Made by a program: the position numbers and the translations under genes
Shown here: piece after piece, positions 38,156 to 48,038 of the stretch
Numbering within the stretch: position 1 is the stretch's first letter
How the letters are laid out: the number at the start of each line of letters is the position of its first letter
Assembly: GCF_000425385.1 (NCBI RefSeq)
Contig: NZ_AUDI01000009.1
Coordinates: 282,448 to 346,447, forward strand
Length of the DNA: 64,000 bases
Direction of reading: 5' to 3'
From: Pseudoduganella violaceinigra DSM 15887
Lineage (GTDB): Bacteria > Pseudomonadota > Gammaproteobacteria > Burkholderiales > Burkholderiaceae_D
The notes under the pieces: generated by a model
What the model was told of the DNA's origin: nothing
Seen by the model: only the letters and a program-made list of their open reading frames with translations
Database searches by the model: none

Positions 38156-38189
38156 GCCGAGATGGACCATCGCCATCTCGGCATTTTTT
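38156..38189 (+). terminator. Terminator of the Spy-like gene
   Basis: GCCGAGATGG/CCATCTCGGC stem (38156-38165, 38173-38182) followed by ATTTTTTGG, 20 bases after the stop. Confidence 0.9.
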
Positions 38190-38332
38190 GGCCAAAAGAT
38201 TGGCAAGCAGACCAAATATTGGCACAAACCAGCTAATGCTGAGCTTGATTCGCCGATGCAGCGGTGAGCGCAGCGTGGCGCGGCCGCTGGCAGCCAGGAT
38301 CGGTGGGATGGCAGGAAAAGTCGCTGCAGCTC

Positions 38333-38361
38333 AAAAAAGAAAGGGCGCCGCGCGGCGCCCT
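38333..38361 (-). terminator. Terminator of dsbD
   Basis: AGGGCGCCG/CGGCGCCCT stem (38342-38350, 38353-38361). On the minus strand it is followed by TTTCTTTTTT, directly after the dsbD stop. Confidence 0.88.
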
Positions 38362-38367
38362 CATTGA

Positions 38368-40260
38368 TCAGTTCAGCTTTTGCAGTGACTGCTGGAATTT
38401 CTCGACATTCTGGAAGCCAATCACCCGCGAATCCGGAATTTCCTGGCCGGCGCTATTAAACATGATAATGCCGGGCGGGCCGAACAGCTTGAATTTTTGC
38501 AGCATGGCTTTATCGGCATCGTCATTTCCCGTGACGTCGGCCTGCAGCAAAATGGTATTGGCCAGCTTCTTTTGGATTGCCGGGTCAATAAAAGTCAATT
38601 TCTCCATTTCCTTGCACGACGTGCACCAGTCCGCATAAAAATCCAGCATGACGGTTTTACCGCCGGTATTGCACAGCACATTATTCAGTTCATCGACAGT
38701 TTTAACGCGCTGGAATTGCAAAGGCTTGCTTTCATGGCCAATGACTTTGGAAACAGCGTCCAGCGGTCCGGCACTGCCAGTGGCCAGGCCGGCGATCTGG
38801 ATAAGACCCAGCAACGCAAAAATCACGGCAATCGCTTTAGGCAGCCATTTACCGCGCTCATGCGTCAGCAGGTAGAACGCATAAGCGACACCCAATACCG
38901 CCCAGCCGACCATCAAGAGCTTGCCGGGCAATACCGGGGCCACCAGCCACAGGGCCATGGCCAGCATCAGCACGCCGAAGAAGCGTTTGACGGCCTGCAT
39001 CCAGACACCGGCGCGCGGTAACAGGGCGCCTGCGGAGACGCCGACCAGCAGCAGCGGAATGCTCATGCCGACCGCCATCGAGAACAGTGCGCTGCCGCCC
39101 ACCACCACGTCGCGGGTCTGGCTGATATACACCAGGGCGCCCGCCAGGGGCGCGGCTACGCAAGGGCCGACAATCAGGGCCGAGATGGCGCCCATGGCGA
39201 ACACACCGGCCAGCTTGCCACCCGATTGGCGGTTCGACGCATTTGCCAGGCGCGACTGCATGCCGGCAGGGACTTGCAATTCGAAGACGCCGAACATGGA
39301 CAGCGACATGCCGGCCATCAACAGACCGAAGGCGCCCAGCACCCACGGGTTTTGCAGGGCAGCGGCAAGCCCCTGGCCGACCAGGCCGGCCGCAATGCCC
39401 AGCCCGGTGTAGACGATCGCCATGCCAAGGGCATAGCTCAGGGACAAGATGAAACCGCGCGAACGGTTACCGGCCGCGCCATCGCCCACGATGATCGAGG
39501 ACAGGATCGGCACCATCGGCAACACGCAGGGCGTGAACGACAAGCCCAGGCCAAGCAGGATGAATAGGGGAGCGATGACCAGCAGGCTGCCGCCCTTCAG
39601 GGCAGCTTCGATGCGGCCCGATTCGCTGTCGCCGCCAGCGGCCGAACCGCTGACGCCGCCGTCGGCCAGCGCGCCGGGCGCCGGGCAGTCCACACTGGAG
39701 GCGGCAGCGGCCGCCGTGCCGGCCGGCGCGGCAGCACTCGCCACACTCTGGGCGCCCGACGCGGGGCCCTTGCCGATTCCGAACAGGGCGCGCGCCTTGT
39801 CCATGGCGCCGGTGGCTTTCCCGCCGACCAGCATCAGGCGCGCGCTCGACTCCAGCGGCGAATAGCACAGGCCTTTTTCCGAGCAGCCCTGGCTGCTCAC
39901 TTTCAGTGTGAACAGGCCCGCCGCCTCGACCGGGATGAGCACGGTCACCTCTTGGCGGTAGGTTTCCACGTTCTTGGCGAAGTTCTCATCGTACTTGACC
40001 TTGCCTGGCGGGAACTGCGGGGCGCCCAGCGTGGCGCCCTCGGCCGTGAATTTGAAACGCTCGCGGTACATATAGTAGCCGTCCGCGATATCGAAGGTGA
40101 CCGCCACCGCCTTGCCGTCCACCACCCTGGTGGAGAACTTGAAGGCGACCTGCGGATCGAGGTATGCATCCTCGGCACGCACCGGTCCGGCAATCAGGAA
40201 GACAAGGAGGGACAGCGCGGCGAACAGCCACGCCTGGAAAGGGGATGCTTTATGGTGCAT
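38368..40260 (-). CDS. dsbD: Thiol:disulfide interchange protein DsbD
   Basis: A 630-residue transmembrane electron conduit from cytosolic thioredoxin to periplasmic DsbC/DsbG and cytochrome c maturation. After a signal peptide (about 1-29) the N-terminal immunoglobulin-like domain carries the Cys pair in GCSEKGLCYSPLE. A Ser/Gly/Ala linker leads to the eight-helix core with redox Cys in FTPCVLPMVP and GPCVAAPLAG. The C-terminal thioredoxin domain has YADWCTSCKEME. The ATG at 40258-40260 gives a proper signal peptide; an upstream in-frame start at 40293 is less likely. Confidence 0.95.
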   Translation of the reverse strand: MHHKASPFQAWLFAALSLLVFLIAGPVRAEDAYLDPQVAFKFSTRVVDGKAVAVTFDIADGYYMYRERFKFTAEGATLGAPQFPPGKVKYDENFAKNVETYRQEVTVLIPVEAAGLFTLKVSSQGCSEKGLCYSPLESSARLMLVGGKATGAMDKARALFGIGKGPASGAQSVASAAAPAGTAAAAASSVDCPAPGALADGGVSGSAAGGDSESGRIEAALKGGSLLVIAPLFILLGLGLSFTPCVLPMVPILSSIIVGDGAAGNRSRGFILSLSYALGMAIVYTGLGIAAGLVGQGLAAALQNPWVLGAFGLLMAGMSLSMFGVFELQVPAGMQSRLANASNRQSGGKLAGVFAMGAISALIVGPCVAAPLAGALVYISQTRDVVVGGSALFSMAVGMSIPLLLVGVSAGALLPRAGVWMQAVKRFFGVLMLAMALWLVAPVLPGKLLMVGWAVLGVAYAFYLLTHERGKWLPKAIAVIFALLGLIQIAGLATGSAGPLDAVSKVIGHESKPLQFQRVKTVDELNNVLCNTGGKTVMLDFYADWCTSCKEMEKLTFIDPAIQKKLANTILLQADVTGNDDADKAMLQKFKLFGPPGIIMFNSAGQEIPDSRVIGFQNVEKFQQSLQKLN

Positions 40261-40320
40261 GGTCTTGGGCGGTGAATCGATCGGGCACGCCAATGGTACA
40301 CCGGACGGCTTAACGCCGCT

Positions 40321-40430
40321 TTAAGAGGCCGTTTCAAAATGGCCATGGCGTTGTTGCAGCTCCTTGCCGTGCAGGCGCACTGCCTTCGTCGCTGCGCCTA
40401 GCCACGCCCATTTTGAAACAGCCGCTAAGC
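40321..40430. repeat. About 110-base inverted-repeat element
   Basis: The ends are inverted copies with a perfect 12-base core GTTTCAAAATGG (40331-40342) and its complement (40408-40419). The flanks are near-matching (TTA-AGAGGCC versus CTTA-GCGGCT when reversed). An inner stem AGGCGCA/TGCGCCT (40373-40379, 40393-40399) makes a nested hairpin. It has no coding capacity. The form is that of a dispersed palindromic repeat or miniature transposable element; no second copy was noticed in this window. Confidence 0.6.
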
Positions 40431-40448
40431 TGCCACCGGCTTACAGAC

Positions 40449-40472
40449 AAAAAAAGCCGGGCAATGCCCGGC
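40449..40472 (-). terminator. Terminator of the alpha operon (after rplQ)
   Basis: GCCGGGCA/TGCCCGGC stem (40456-40463, 40465-40472). On the minus strand it is followed by a seven-T run, 22 bases past the rplQ stop. Confidence 0.92.
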
Positions 40473-40494
40473 TTCTTAATAAACCTGACTGAGA

Positions 40495-40890
40495 TTACTC
40501 AGCGGTTGGTGCCTCGTCAGCAGAGCTGGTCTCTGGACGGTCCAGCAGCTCGATGAAAGCCATTGGAGCGTTGTCGCCATGACGGAAACCCATTTTCAGG
40601 ATACGCAGGTAGCCGCCGTTGCGGTTTGCGTAGCGTGGGCCCAGTTCAGCGAACAGCTTCAGAACCATCTCGCGGTCGCGCAGACGGGCGAAAGCCAGAC
40701 GCTTGTTGGCCAGGGTGTCGGTCTTGCCCAGGGTCAGGATTGGTTCCACGACGCGACGCAGTTCCTTGGCCTTTGGCAGGGTGGTCTTGATCGCTTCGTG
40801 ACGCAGCAGCGAAACAGTCATGTTGCGCAGCATTGCCAGACGGTGGGACGAGGTACGGTTCAGTTTACGGAGGCCGTTACGGTGACGCAT
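40495..40890 (-). CDS. rplQ: 50S ribosomal protein L17
   Basis: 131 residues, beginning [20 protein letters not shown], the L17 signature. It is a large-subunit protein near the exit tunnel and the last gene of the alpha operon. The C-terminus is a short acidic extension ([13 protein letters not shown]). A 172-base spacer with two hairpins (arms at 40966-40972 region and ACCTCG/CGAGGT near 41025-41038) separates it from rpoA, which is longer than usual. Confidence 0.97.
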   Translation of the reverse strand: MRHRNGLRKLNRTSSHRLAMLRNMTVSLLRHEAIKTTLPKAKELRRVVEPILTLGKTDTLANKRLAFARLRDREMVLKLFAELGPRYANRNGGYLRILKMGFRHGDNAPMAFIELLDRPETSSADEAPTAE

Positions 40891-41062
40891 GGTACTTCCT
40901 TTCGATGTTGTTTAATTCCGAGATCTTCGATCGCCCGAGAGCGCGGTCCGGTTCAGGGTTATTGACACCCGCCGCACAGCGCGACGGGTGGTACTGCGAA
41001 TCAGTTGGTCACCGGGCAGAACCTCGCTGCGCGAGGTCCGGCACGGTCACCCAAGCTGGAAA

Positions 41063-42040
41063 TTACTTCTCCAGACCGGCAGGTGGCCAGTTCTCGAGTT
41101 TCATGCCCAAGGTCAGGCCGCGCGATGCCAGCACTTCCTTGATTTCGTTAAGCGACTTGCGGCCCAGGTTCGGGGTCTTCAGCAGCTCGTTTTCGGTACG
41201 CTGGATCAGGTCGCCGATGTAGTAAATGTTTTCCGCTTTCAGGCAGTTGGCCGAACGCACGGTCAGTTCCAGGTCGTCCACTGGACGCAGCAGGATCGGA
41301 TCGACCATTGGAGCGCGCGATGGCGCTTCAGCGGTGGTTTCGGTGCCTTCCAGGGCAGCAAACACGTTCAGCTGGTCGACCAGCACGCGCGCCGATTGGC
41401 GGATCGCTTCTTCCGGGGTGATCACGCCATTGGTTTCAATGTTGATGATCAGCTTGTCCAGGTCGGTACGCTGTTCCACACGCGCCGATTCGACAGCGTA
41501 GGAAACACGGCGCACTGGCGAGAACGACGCGTCCAGGATGATGCGGCCGATGGTCTTGTTGGCGTCTTCCGACAGGCGGCGCACATTGCCAGGAACGTAG
41601 CCGCGGCCTTTTTCAACCTTGATCTGCATGTCCAGCTTGCCGCCAGCGGTCAGGTTGGCGATCACGTGGTCCGGGTTGATCAGTTCCACGTCGTGCGGCA
41701 GGTCGATGTCCGACGCCATCACAGGGCCTTCGCCTTCCTTCTTCAGGGTCAGGGTCACGGAGTCACGGTTGTGCACCTTGAACACGACGCCCTTCAGGTT
41801 CAGCAGCAGGTCAACCACGTCTTCCTGCACGCCGTCCAGCGAGGAGTACTCGTGAACGACACCGGCGATGGTGACTTCGGTCGGCGCATAGCCGGTCATC
41901 GAAGACAGCAGCACGCGGCGCAGCGCGTTGCCCAGAGTGTGGCCGTAGCCGCGCTCGAATGGCTCCATCACGACTTTGGCGTGACCGTGGCCTAGGGCTT
42001 CAACATCGATAATACGTGGTTTCAACAAGCTATTTTGCAT
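41063..42040 (-). CDS. rpoA: RNA polymerase alpha subunit
   Basis: 325 residues. The N-terminal dimerisation domain includes [20 protein letters not shown]. The linker is followed by the alpha C-terminal domain (about 245-325), which contacts UP elements and activators ([32 protein letters not shown]). It is in the alpha operon between rpsD and rplQ. Confidence 0.98.
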   Translation of the reverse strand: MQNSLLKPRIIDVEALGHGHAKVVMEPFERGYGHTLGNALRRVLLSSMTGYAPTEVTIAGVVHEYSSLDGVQEDVVDLLLNLKGVVFKVHNRDSVTLTLKKEGEGPVMASDIDLPHDVELINPDHVIANLTAGGKLDMQIKVEKGRGYVPGNVRRLSEDANKTIGRIILDASFSPVRRVSYAVESARVEQRTDLDKLIINIETNGVITPEEAIRQSARVLVDQLNVFAALEGTETTAEAPSRAPMVDPILLRPVDDLELTVRSANCLKAENIYYIGDLIQRTENELLKTPNLGRKSLNEIKEVLASRGLTLGMKLENWPPAGLEK

Positions 42041-42101
42041 GTAAATGTCCTTTTCATTACCCTCGGCTCGTTACACCGATAAGGCTGATGGCATTAAATG
42101 G

Positions 42102-42124
42102 AAAAGGCGGGACCCAGTCCCGCC
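42102..42124 (-). terminator. Hairpin with T run between rpsD and rpoA
   Basis: GGCGGGAC/GTCCCGCC stem (42106-42113, 42117-42124) with a three-base loop and TTTT after it on the minus strand, 19 bases past the rpsD stop. It looks like an intrinsic terminator or attenuator inside the alpha operon, which would lower rpoA and rplQ relative to rpsD. Confidence 0.65.
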
Positions 42125-42142
42125 TTGGTACAGCACCCGCGA

Positions 42143-42766
42143 TTAACGGGAATACAGTTCGACGATCAGCGATTCGTTGACGTCAGCAGCGATTTCGTTA
42201 CGCTCTGGGAAGGACTTGAAGGTACCTTCCATTTTCTTCGCGTCAACCGACACCCAAGCTGGCATGCCAACTTGTTCCGCCAGCGACAGCGCTTCCACGA
42301 TACGGGTCTGCTTCTTCGACTTTTCGCGCACGGCGATCACGTCGCCTTTCTTCACGTTGAAGGAAGGGATGTTGACCACGTTGCCGTTCACGGTGAACGC
42401 TTTGTGGGAAACCAGCTGACGCGCTTCAGCGCGGGTCGAGCCGAAGCCCATGCGGTAGGCCACGTTGTCCAGGCGCGATTCCAGCAGTTGCAGCAGGGTT
42501 TCGCCGGTGGCGCCCTTGCGGCGCTCAGCTTCAGCGAAGTAGCGGCGGAACTGGCGTTCCAGCACGCCGTACATACGCTTGACCTTCTGCTTTTCGCGCA
42601 GCTGGTTGCCGTAGTCGGAGGTGCGGGCGCCGGATTTCACGCCGTGCTGGCCTGGCTTGACATCCAGCTTGCACTTGGAATCCAGGGAGCGGCGTGCGCT
42701 CTTCAGGAACAGGTCGGTGCCTTCACGGCGGGACAGTTTTGCTTTTGGTCCGATATAACGTGCCAC
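42143..42766 (-). CDS. rpsD: 30S ribosomal protein S4
   Basis: 207 residues, beginning [19 protein letters not shown]. It contains the S4 RNA-binding domain (about 95-155, [33 protein letters not shown]). It is a primary 16S rRNA binder and, in E. coli, the translational repressor of the alpha operon. It is preceded by a 235-base spacer rather than following rpsK closely. Confidence 0.98.
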   Translation of the reverse strand: MARYIGPKAKLSRREGTDLFLKSARRSLDSKCKLDVKPGQHGVKSGARTSDYGNQLREKQKVKRMYGVLERQFRRYFAEAERRKGATGETLLQLLESRLDNVAYRMGFGSTRAEARQLVSHKAFTVNGNVVNIPSFNVKKGDVIAVREKSKKQTRIVEALSLAEQVGMPAWVSVDAKKMEGTFKSFPERNEIAADVNESLIVELYSR

Positions 42767-42910
42767 GGTATTTTCCTTAATTGATTAAATGACGCCCCAG
42801 CCGCATCGGGATGCGGTTAGGCGCTAGCCTGCTCCACGTGCAAGCAGGCGGTGGCTCAACATTGCCAGTCCGGCTACAAAAGCGGCGCGGAAAGGCAAAA
42901 ATAGCCGGAC

Positions 42911-42939
42911 AGTATAACCGTTTCCGGTTCACTGTTCCA
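42911..42939 (-). promoter_or_regulatory. Candidate promoter for rpsD-rpoA-rplQ
   Basis: On the minus strand TATACT (42911-42916) is a good -10. Seventeen bases upstream is TGGAAC (42934-42939), a weak -35. It lies in the rpsK-rpsD spacer, downstream of a strong hairpin, and would leave a leader of about 135 bases before rpsD. Confidence 0.4.
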
Positions 42940-42962
42940 GCAATTTTGATGTCTGAAAACGG

Positions 42963-42987
42963 TGGCCGGTCCACACCAGACCGGCCA
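42963..42987 (-). terminator. Strong hairpin after rpsK
   Basis: A perfect nine-base-pair stem TGGCCGGTC/GACCGGCCA with a CACACCA loop (plus-strand sense), 14 bases past the rpsK stop. The following minus-strand sequence is CCGTTTTCAG, so only a weak T run. Confidence 0.55.
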
Positions 42988-43001
42988 TTGTCTTGCAGAG
43001 A

Positions 43002-43406
43002 TTAGATGCGGCGACGCTTTGGAGGACGGCAGCCGTTGTGCGGCACTGGGGTCACGTCCTGGATCTCGGTGATCTTGATGCCCAGGTTGTTCAGTGCGCG
43101 CACAGCGGATTCGCGGCCAGGACCAGGGCCCTTGATGCGAACTTCCAGGTTCTTCACGCCGCATTCCTGCGCAACTTTACCAGCGGCTTCAGCAGCAACC
43201 TGCGCTGCAAACGGGGTCGACTTACGCGAACCCTTGAAGCCAGCACCACCGGAGGTCGCCCACGACAGAGCGTTGCCCTGGCGGTCGGTGATGGTGATGA
43301 TGGTGTTGTTGAAGGAAGCGTGAACGTGTGCGATACCTTCAGCGACGTTCTTCTTGACTTTCTTGCGTACGCGAGCGGCTGCTGCGGAGCTTTGTTGCTT
43401 AGCCAT
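43002..43406 (-). CDS. rpsK: 30S ribosomal protein S11
   Basis: 134 residues with an Ala/Lys-rich start and the S11 core ([32 protein letters not shown]). The C-terminus is [13 protein letters not shown]. It belongs to the small-subunit platform. It follows rpsM by 14 bases. Confidence 0.98.
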   Translation of the reverse strand: MAKQQSSAAAARVRKKVKKNVAEGIAHVHASFNNTIITITDRQGNALSWATSGGAGFKGSRKSTPFAAQVAAEAAGKVAQECGVKNLEVRIKGPGPGRESAVRALNNLGIKITEIQDVTPVPHNGCRPPKRRRI

Positions 43407-43420
43407 AGTAGTTTCCTAGA

Positions 43421-43786
43421 TTATTTCTTCAGCGATTGAGCGGCTTTGCGCGGGCCCTTGCGGGTACGTGCATTGGTGCGGGTGCGCTGACCGCGGACCG
43501 GCAGGCCCTTACGGTGACGCAGACCACGGTAGCAGCCCAGGTCCATCAGACGCTTGATGTTCATCGACAGCTCGCGGCGCAGGTCGCCTTCCACGATGAA
43601 TTTGCCGATTTCTTCACGCAGCTTCTCGAGTTCGCTGTCGTCCAGGTCCTTGACCTTCTTGTTGGTTGCAACGCCGGCTTGTGCGCAGATGAACTGCGAA
43701 CGAGGACGGCCGATACCGTAGATCTCGGTCAGGCCGATAACGGTGTGCTTATGGTTTGGGATGTTAACCCCTGCAATACGTGCCAT
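43421..43786 (-). CDS. rpsM: 30S ribosomal protein S13
   Basis: 121 residues, [20 protein letters not shown] start, helix-two-turn-helix region and basic tail [15 protein letters not shown]. It contacts the small-subunit head and the P-site tRNA. It is the first gene of the classical alpha operon, here 16 bases after rpmJ with no visible promoter between, so it probably continues from spc. Confidence 0.98.
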   Translation of the reverse strand: MARIAGVNIPNHKHTVIGLTEIYGIGRPRSQFICAQAGVATNKKVKDLDDSELEKLREEIGKFIVEGDLRRELSMNIKRLMDLGCYRGLRHRKGLPVRGQRTRTNARTRKGPRKAAQSLKK

Positions 43787-43802
43787 TCGTTATTCCCTCG
43801 AA

Positions 43803-43916
43803 TTAACCTTGACGCTGCTTGTGACGAGCTTCCACGCAGATTACGCGGACCACGCCCTTGCGCTTGATGATCTTGCAGTTGCGGCAGATGCGCTTAACTG
43901 AAGCGTTAACTTTCAT
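43803..43916 (-). CDS. rpmJ: 50S ribosomal protein L36
   Basis: 37 residues, reading [20 protein letters not shown] onward. The zinc ligands are present (C-X2-C, then Cys and His in the VICVEARH segment), so this is the zinc-containing paralogue. It lies between infA and rpsM, as is usual in betaproteobacteria. Confidence 0.97.
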   Translation of the reverse strand: MKVNASVKRICRNCKIIKRKGVVRVICVEARHKQRQG

Positions 43917-43952
43917 GATTGCACTCTCTTATGTTCGAAATTGCTTAATTAA

Positions 43953-44171
43953 TTACTTTGTCCGGAACACAATACGGGCCCGGGACAGGTCGTACGGCGT
44001 CAATTCAACCGTGACTTTGTCGCCAGGGAGAATGCGGATGTAGTTCATACGCATTTTACCCGAAATGTGGCCGAGTACCACGTGGCCGTTTTCCAGCTTT
44101 ACTCGAAAAGTTGCATTGGGCAAGTTCTCCAGGATCTCGCCCTGCATCTGAATTACGTCGTCTTTTGCCAT
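43953..44171 (-). CDS. infA: Translation initiation factor IF-1
   Basis: 72 residues forming a single S1/OB domain, [20 protein letters not shown] start and ARIVFRTK end. It binds the A site of the 30S subunit during initiation. Its ATG follows the secY stop with no gap. The location in the spc operon, rather than elsewhere as in E. coli, is normal for Burkholderiales. Confidence 0.98.
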   Translation of the reverse strand: MAKDDVIQMQGEILENLPNATFRVKLENGHVVLGHISGKMRMNYIRILPGDKVTVELTPYDLSRARIVFRTK

Positions 44172-45503
44172 TTATCGTGTCGGAAGCCCGCCCTTGAAGT
44201 TAGCTTTGCGCAGCAGCGATTCATATTGCTGCGACATCACATAGTTTTGCACTTGGGCCATGAAGTCCATGGTCACAACCACAATAATCAACAGCGAAGT
44301 ACCACCAAAATAGAACGACACCTTCCATTGCGCTTGCATGAATTCAGGCAGCAAGCACACGGCGGTGATGTACACGGCGCCCGCCAGGGTCAATCGCATC
44401 AAAATCTTGTCGATGTAACGGGCTGTCTGCTCACCGGGACGAATCCCTGGCACAAAGGCCCCGCTCTTCTTCAAGTTGTCCGCAGTTTCTTTGCTGTTGA
44501 ACACCAGAGCGGTGTAGAAGAAGCAGAAGAAAATGATTGCCACAGCGTACAGCAGTGCATGGATTGGCTCACCAGGAGCCAACGACGCGGCCAGATCTTT
44601 CAGGAAACGCACAACCGGGTTGTTGTTGTCCGAACCTTTCGAAAACCAGTCCACGATGGTAGCCGGGAACAAGATAATCGACGAAGCGAAGATCGGCGGG
44701 ATGACGCCTGCCATATTGAGCTTGAGCGGCAGGTGGCTGGTCTGCCCACCGTAGATCTTGTTACCGACCTGACGTTTGGCATAGTTGACCAGGATCTTGC
44801 GCTGACCACGTTCGACAAACACCACGGCATAGGTGACGGCTGCCACCAGGACCACGATGAGAATCGCCGAGAACTCGTTGATCTGGCGGTTGCCGACCTG
44901 GGTAAACAAGCCACCCAGCGCATTCGGCAGACCGGCAGCGATACCGGCGAAGATGATGATCGAGATGCCATTACCCAGACCACGCTCGGTAATTTGCTCG
45001 CCCAACCACATCACGAACATGGTGCCGGTCAGCAGTGTCACCACGGTGACGAAGCGGAACATGACGCCCGGGTCGAGTACCACACCCTGGGATTCCATGA
45101 AGGCCGCCATGCCGAACGCTTGGAACAGCGCCAGACCGACAGTTGCATAACGGGTGTACTGGGTAATCTTGCGACGCCCCGATTCACCTTCTTTTTTCAG
45201 CGCCTCCATCGTCGGGGACACGATCGACACCAGCTGCATGATGATCGAGGCCGAGATGTATGGAGTGATGCCCAAGGCAAAGATGGTGAAACGCGACAAC
45301 GCACCACCCGAGAACATGTTGAACATGCCCAGGATGCCGTTTTGCTGCGAATCAAACAAATGTGCCAGCTTCAGCGGGTCAATACCTGGAACGGGGATAT
45401 GAGCCCCGATCCGGTACACCACCAGAGCGCCCAGCAAAAACCACAGCCGGTTCCAAGGGAAGCCGGCGGCGGCGGATTTAGCAAGCTGTTGGTTGTTGGC
45501 CAA
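44172..45503 (-). CDS. secY: Preprotein translocase subunit SecY
   Basis: 443 residues, ten membrane helices, the central channel of the Sec translocon. Signature segments are [12 protein letters not shown] near the N-terminus, [15 protein letters not shown] and the plug region. The C-terminal cytoplasmic tail ends in a basic stretch ([14 protein letters not shown]). It follows rplO by 26 bases. Confidence 0.98.
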   Translation of the reverse strand: MANNQQLAKSAAAGFPWNRLWFLLGALVVYRIGAHIPVPGIDPLKLAHLFDSQQNGILGMFNMFSGGALSRFTIFALGITPYISASIIMQLVSIVSPTMEALKKEGESGRRKITQYTRYATVGLALFQAFGMAAFMESQGVVLDPGVMFRFVTVVTLLTGTMFVMWLGEQITERGLGNGISIIIFAGIAAGLPNALGGLFTQVGNRQINEFSAILIVVLVAAVTYAVVFVERGQRKILVNYAKRQVGNKIYGGQTSHLPLKLNMAGVIPPIFASSIILFPATIVDWFSKGSDNNNPVVRFLKDLAASLAPGEPIHALLYAVAIIFFCFFYTALVFNSKETADNLKKSGAFVPGIRPGEQTARYIDKILMRLTLAGAVYITAVCLLPEFMQAQWKVSFYFGGTSLLIIVVVTMDFMAQVQNYVMSQQYESLLRKANFKGGLPTR

Positions 45504-45529
45504 TTTTCGCTCCGATTAAGCTAGCTGAC

Positions 45530-45961
45530 TCAGGCTACCGAGCCGCCAGCTGCTTCGATGGCTGCTTTCGCGCCAGCGGTCACCTTCAGGCCTTTTACGG
45601 TCACTGCTTTGGTGATTTCGCCGGAAGCGATCACACGTACGTCGCGTGCCAGAACATTCAGCACGCCGGCCTGTTTCAGCACCAGGATGTCGACTTCGCC
45701 GACAGCCAGCGCGTTCAGGTCGGACAGACGCACTTCAGCCTTGAAAGTGGCATTCAGGGATTTGAAGCCACGCTTAGGCAGACGACGCTGCAGAGGCATT
45801 TGACCGCCTTCGAAGCCGACTTTGTGGAAGCCGCCCGAACGCGATTTCTGACCTTTGTGGCCGCGGCCTGCGGTTTTACCCAGGCCGGAGCCGATACCGC
45901 GGCCAACGCGGCGCTTAGCGTGCTTCGCGCCTTCTGCTGGTTGAATGGTATTCAGTTGCAT
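45530..45961 (-). CDS. rplO: 50S ribosomal protein L15
   Basis: 143 residues. The N-terminal Gly/Arg/Lys-rich extension ([21 protein letters not shown]) threads into 23S rRNA, and the C-terminal globular domain is complete. Standard spc order between rpmD and secY. Confidence 0.98.
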   Translation of the reverse strand: MQLNTIQPAEGAKHAKRRVGRGIGSGLGKTAGRGHKGQKSRSGGFHKVGFEGGQMPLQRRLPKRGFKSLNATFKAEVRLSDLNALAVGEVDILVLKQAGVLNVLARDVRVIASGEITKAVTVKGLKVTAGAKAAIEAAGGSVA

Positions 45962-45987
45962 TGTTTTCTCCAGTTCCTAAGGGTCGC

Positions 45988-46164
45988 TTAGGAAACGACT
46001 TTAACGAGGTAGGCGACCTTGTTGATCATGCCGCGCACCGCAGGAGTGTCCTGCAGTTCGCTGACAGAGTTCACACGACGCAGGCCCAGGCCACGCACGG
46101 TTGCGCGGTGGTCTTGACGGGTGCCGATCAGGCCCTTCACCAGTTTGACTTTGATAGTGCTCAT
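45988..46164 (-). CDS. rpmD: 50S ribosomal protein L30
   Basis: 58 residues: [20 protein letters not shown] start, [10 protein letters not shown] centre, VAYLVKVVS end. It matches bacterial L30 in length and motif. It sits 14 bases after rpsE and 26 bases before rplO. Confidence 0.97.
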   Translation of the reverse strand: MSTIKVKLVKGLIGTRQDHRATVRGLGLRRVNSVSELQDTPAVRGMINKVAYLVKVVS

Positions 46165-46178
46165 TGAAGTGCTCCCTA

Positions 46179-46697
46179 TTAACCCAGGATCTCTTCAACC
46201 GACTTGCCGCGCTTGGCGGCGATGTCAGCTGGAGTGCTCATTTTGGCCAGGCCGTCCAGGGTGGCGCGCACCAGGTTGTACGGGTTGTTCGAGCCGGTGG
46301 ATTTCGCCACGACGTCGGTCACGCCCATCACCTCGAAGATAGCGCGCATGGCGCCACCAGCGATCACGCCAGTACCAGGCTTGGCCGGGGACATCATGAC
46401 GCGCGAGGCGCCGTGACGGCCGGTCACGGTGTGCTGCAGGGTACCGTTCTTCAGAGGAACCTTGATCAGGTTGCGACGGGCTTCTTCCATTGCCTTCTGC
46501 ACACCGACCGGAACTTCCTTCGACTTGCCCTTGCCCATGCCGATGCGGCCATCGCCGTCACCCACCACGGTCAGCGCGGCGAAGCCCATGATGCGACCAC
46601 CCTTGACCACTTTGGTCACGCGGTTGATCGCGATCATCTTTTCGCGCATGCCATCATCCGGCTTATCGGATGCCATTTTTGCTTGCATTTTTGCCAT
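46179..46697 (-). CDS. rpsE: 30S ribosomal protein S5
   Basis: 172 residues. The double-stranded RNA-binding N-domain ([20 protein letters not shown]) and S5 C-domain ([20 protein letters not shown]) are both present. It shapes the mRNA entry site and decoding fidelity. The frame starts at the ATG after rplR by 10 bases. Confidence 0.98.
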   Translation of the reverse strand: MAKMQAKMASDKPDDGMREKMIAINRVTKVVKGGRIMGFAALTVVGDGDGRIGMGKGKSKEVPVGVQKAMEEARRNLIKVPLKNGTLQHTVTGRHGASRVMMSPAKPGTGVIAGGAMRAIFEVMGVTDVVAKSTGSNNPYNLVRATLDGLAKMSTPADIAAKRGKSVEEILG

Positions 46698-46707
46698 GAT
46701 CGTACCC

Positions 46708-47070
46708 TTAGAACTTCAGGCCAGCTTCACGCGCGGCTTCAGCCAGCGCCTTGATGCGGCCGTGGTAACGGAAACCGGAGCGGTCGAAGGCGACTTCGGT
46801 GATGCCCGCTTTCAGTGCTTTTTCTGCGACACGCTTGCCAACCAGTGCGGCAGCGGCGGCGTTGCCACCCTTGCCAGACTTGCCAGCCAGCTCGGCGCGC
46901 ACTTCCGCTTCCACGGTCGAGGCCGAAACCAGAACTTTGGCGTCCGGGCTGATCAGGTTCGCGTAAATGTGCAGGTTAGTGCGGTGCACCGACAGGCGGT
47001 TCACTTTCAGTTGCGCGATCTTGATGCGAGTTTGACGTCCGCGGCGCAGACGAGATTCTTTTTTGTCCAT
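46708..47070 (-). CDS. rplR: 50S ribosomal protein L18
   Basis: 120 residues; binds 5S rRNA in the central protuberance. Basic N-terminus ([18 protein letters not shown]) and the [20 protein letters not shown] end are diagnostic. Confidence 0.98.
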   Translation of the reverse strand: MDKKESRLRRGRQTRIKIAQLKVNRLSVHRTNLHIYANLISPDAKVLVSASTVEAEVRAELAGKSGKGGNAAAAALVGKRVAEKALKAGITEVAFDRSGFRYHGRIKALAEAAREAGLKF

Positions 47071-47083
47071 CGTCAGCCCCTAA

Positions 47084-47617
47084 TTACTTCTTCTTGGTTT
47101 CTTTGAGCTTAACCACTTCGTCCACATAGCGGACACCCTTGCCCTTATAAGGCTCAGGGGAGCGGTAAGCACGCACTTCGGCAGCCACCTGGCCGACTTT
47201 TTGGCGATCAACGCCAGAGATGATGATCTCGGTCGGGGTCGGGGTGGCGCACTTGATGCCGGCAGGCATGTCGTGGACGACTGGGTGCGAGAAGCCCAGG
47301 GACAGATTCAGCTTGTCGCCTTGCGCCTGGGCCTTGTAACCCACGCCAACCAGGGACAGCTTCTTCTCGAAGCCCTTGGTCACGCCCACTACCATGTTGT
47401 TCACCAGGGCACGCAGGGTGCCGGACATGGCGTTCGATTCACGGCTGTCGTTCACCACGTCGAAGGACAGGGTGCCAGCGTTGTTTTCAACTTTTACCAG
47501 GCCGTTCAGGCTCTGGGTCAGGGTACCCAGCGGGCCCTTGACGGTGATCGCTTGTGCGGAGATGGCAACTTCGGCGCCAGCAGGCACAACGATCGGCATT
47601 TTAGCTACACGAGACAT
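47084..47617 (-). CDS. rplF: 50S ribosomal protein L6
   Basis: 177 residues with two tandem L6 domains; the second ends in the conserved [18 protein letters not shown]. It lies near the sarcin-ricin loop and the factor-binding site. Confidence 0.98.
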   Translation of the reverse strand: MSRVAKMPIVVPAGAEVAISAQAITVKGPLGTLTQSLNGLVKVENNAGTLSFDVVNDSRESNAMSGTLRALVNNMVVGVTKGFEKKLSLVGVGYKAQAQGDKLNLSLGFSHPVVHDMPAGIKCATPTPTEIIISGVDRQKVGQVAAEVRAYRSPEPYKGKGVRYVDEVVKLKETKKK

Positions 47618-47628
47618 TGTGTTACTCC

Positions 47629-48024
47629 TTAAGCCACGAAGCAGATGACTTCGCCACCAACACCGGTAGCGCGCGCCTTGCGATCGGTCATGACGCCTTT
47701 CGGGGTCGACACGATTGCCACGCCCAGGCCGTTCATCACGGTTGGGATCTCATCTTTGCCTTTGTAGATACGCAGGCCTGGACGCGAAACACGTTCCAGA
47801 CGCTCGATCACAGGACGGCCTACATAATATTTCAAACCGATTTTCAGTTCCGACTTGCCCTCAGAGGTGGACACGGCGAAATCTTCAATGTAACCCTCGT
47901 CTTTCAGGACGTTGGCAATCGCAACTTTAACCTTCGACGATGGCATGGCCACGGAGGTCTTCTGCACGGTTTGTGCGTTGCGAATACGGGTCAGCATATC
48001 GGCGATAGGATCGCTCATACTCAT
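47629..48024 (-). CDS. rpsH: 30S ribosomal protein S8
   Basis: 131 residues, [18 protein letters not shown] start and [14 protein letters not shown] near the C-terminus. It is a primary 16S rRNA binder. In E. coli S8 also represses the spc operon by binding near the rplE start. Confidence 0.98.
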   Translation of the reverse strand: MSMSDPIADMLTRIRNAQTVQKTSVAMPSSKVKVAIANVLKDEGYIEDFAVSTSEGKSELKIGLKYYVGRPVIERLERVSRPGLRIYKGKDEIPTVMNGLGVAIVSTPKGVMTDRKARATGVGGEVICFVA

Positions 48025-48038
48025 TGCTTATTCTCCTA

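Noticed and set aside
43953..44171. infA inside the spc operon as a possible anomaly
   Set aside because: This position is normal for Burkholderiales and many other bacteria; only E. coli relatives have it elsewhere.
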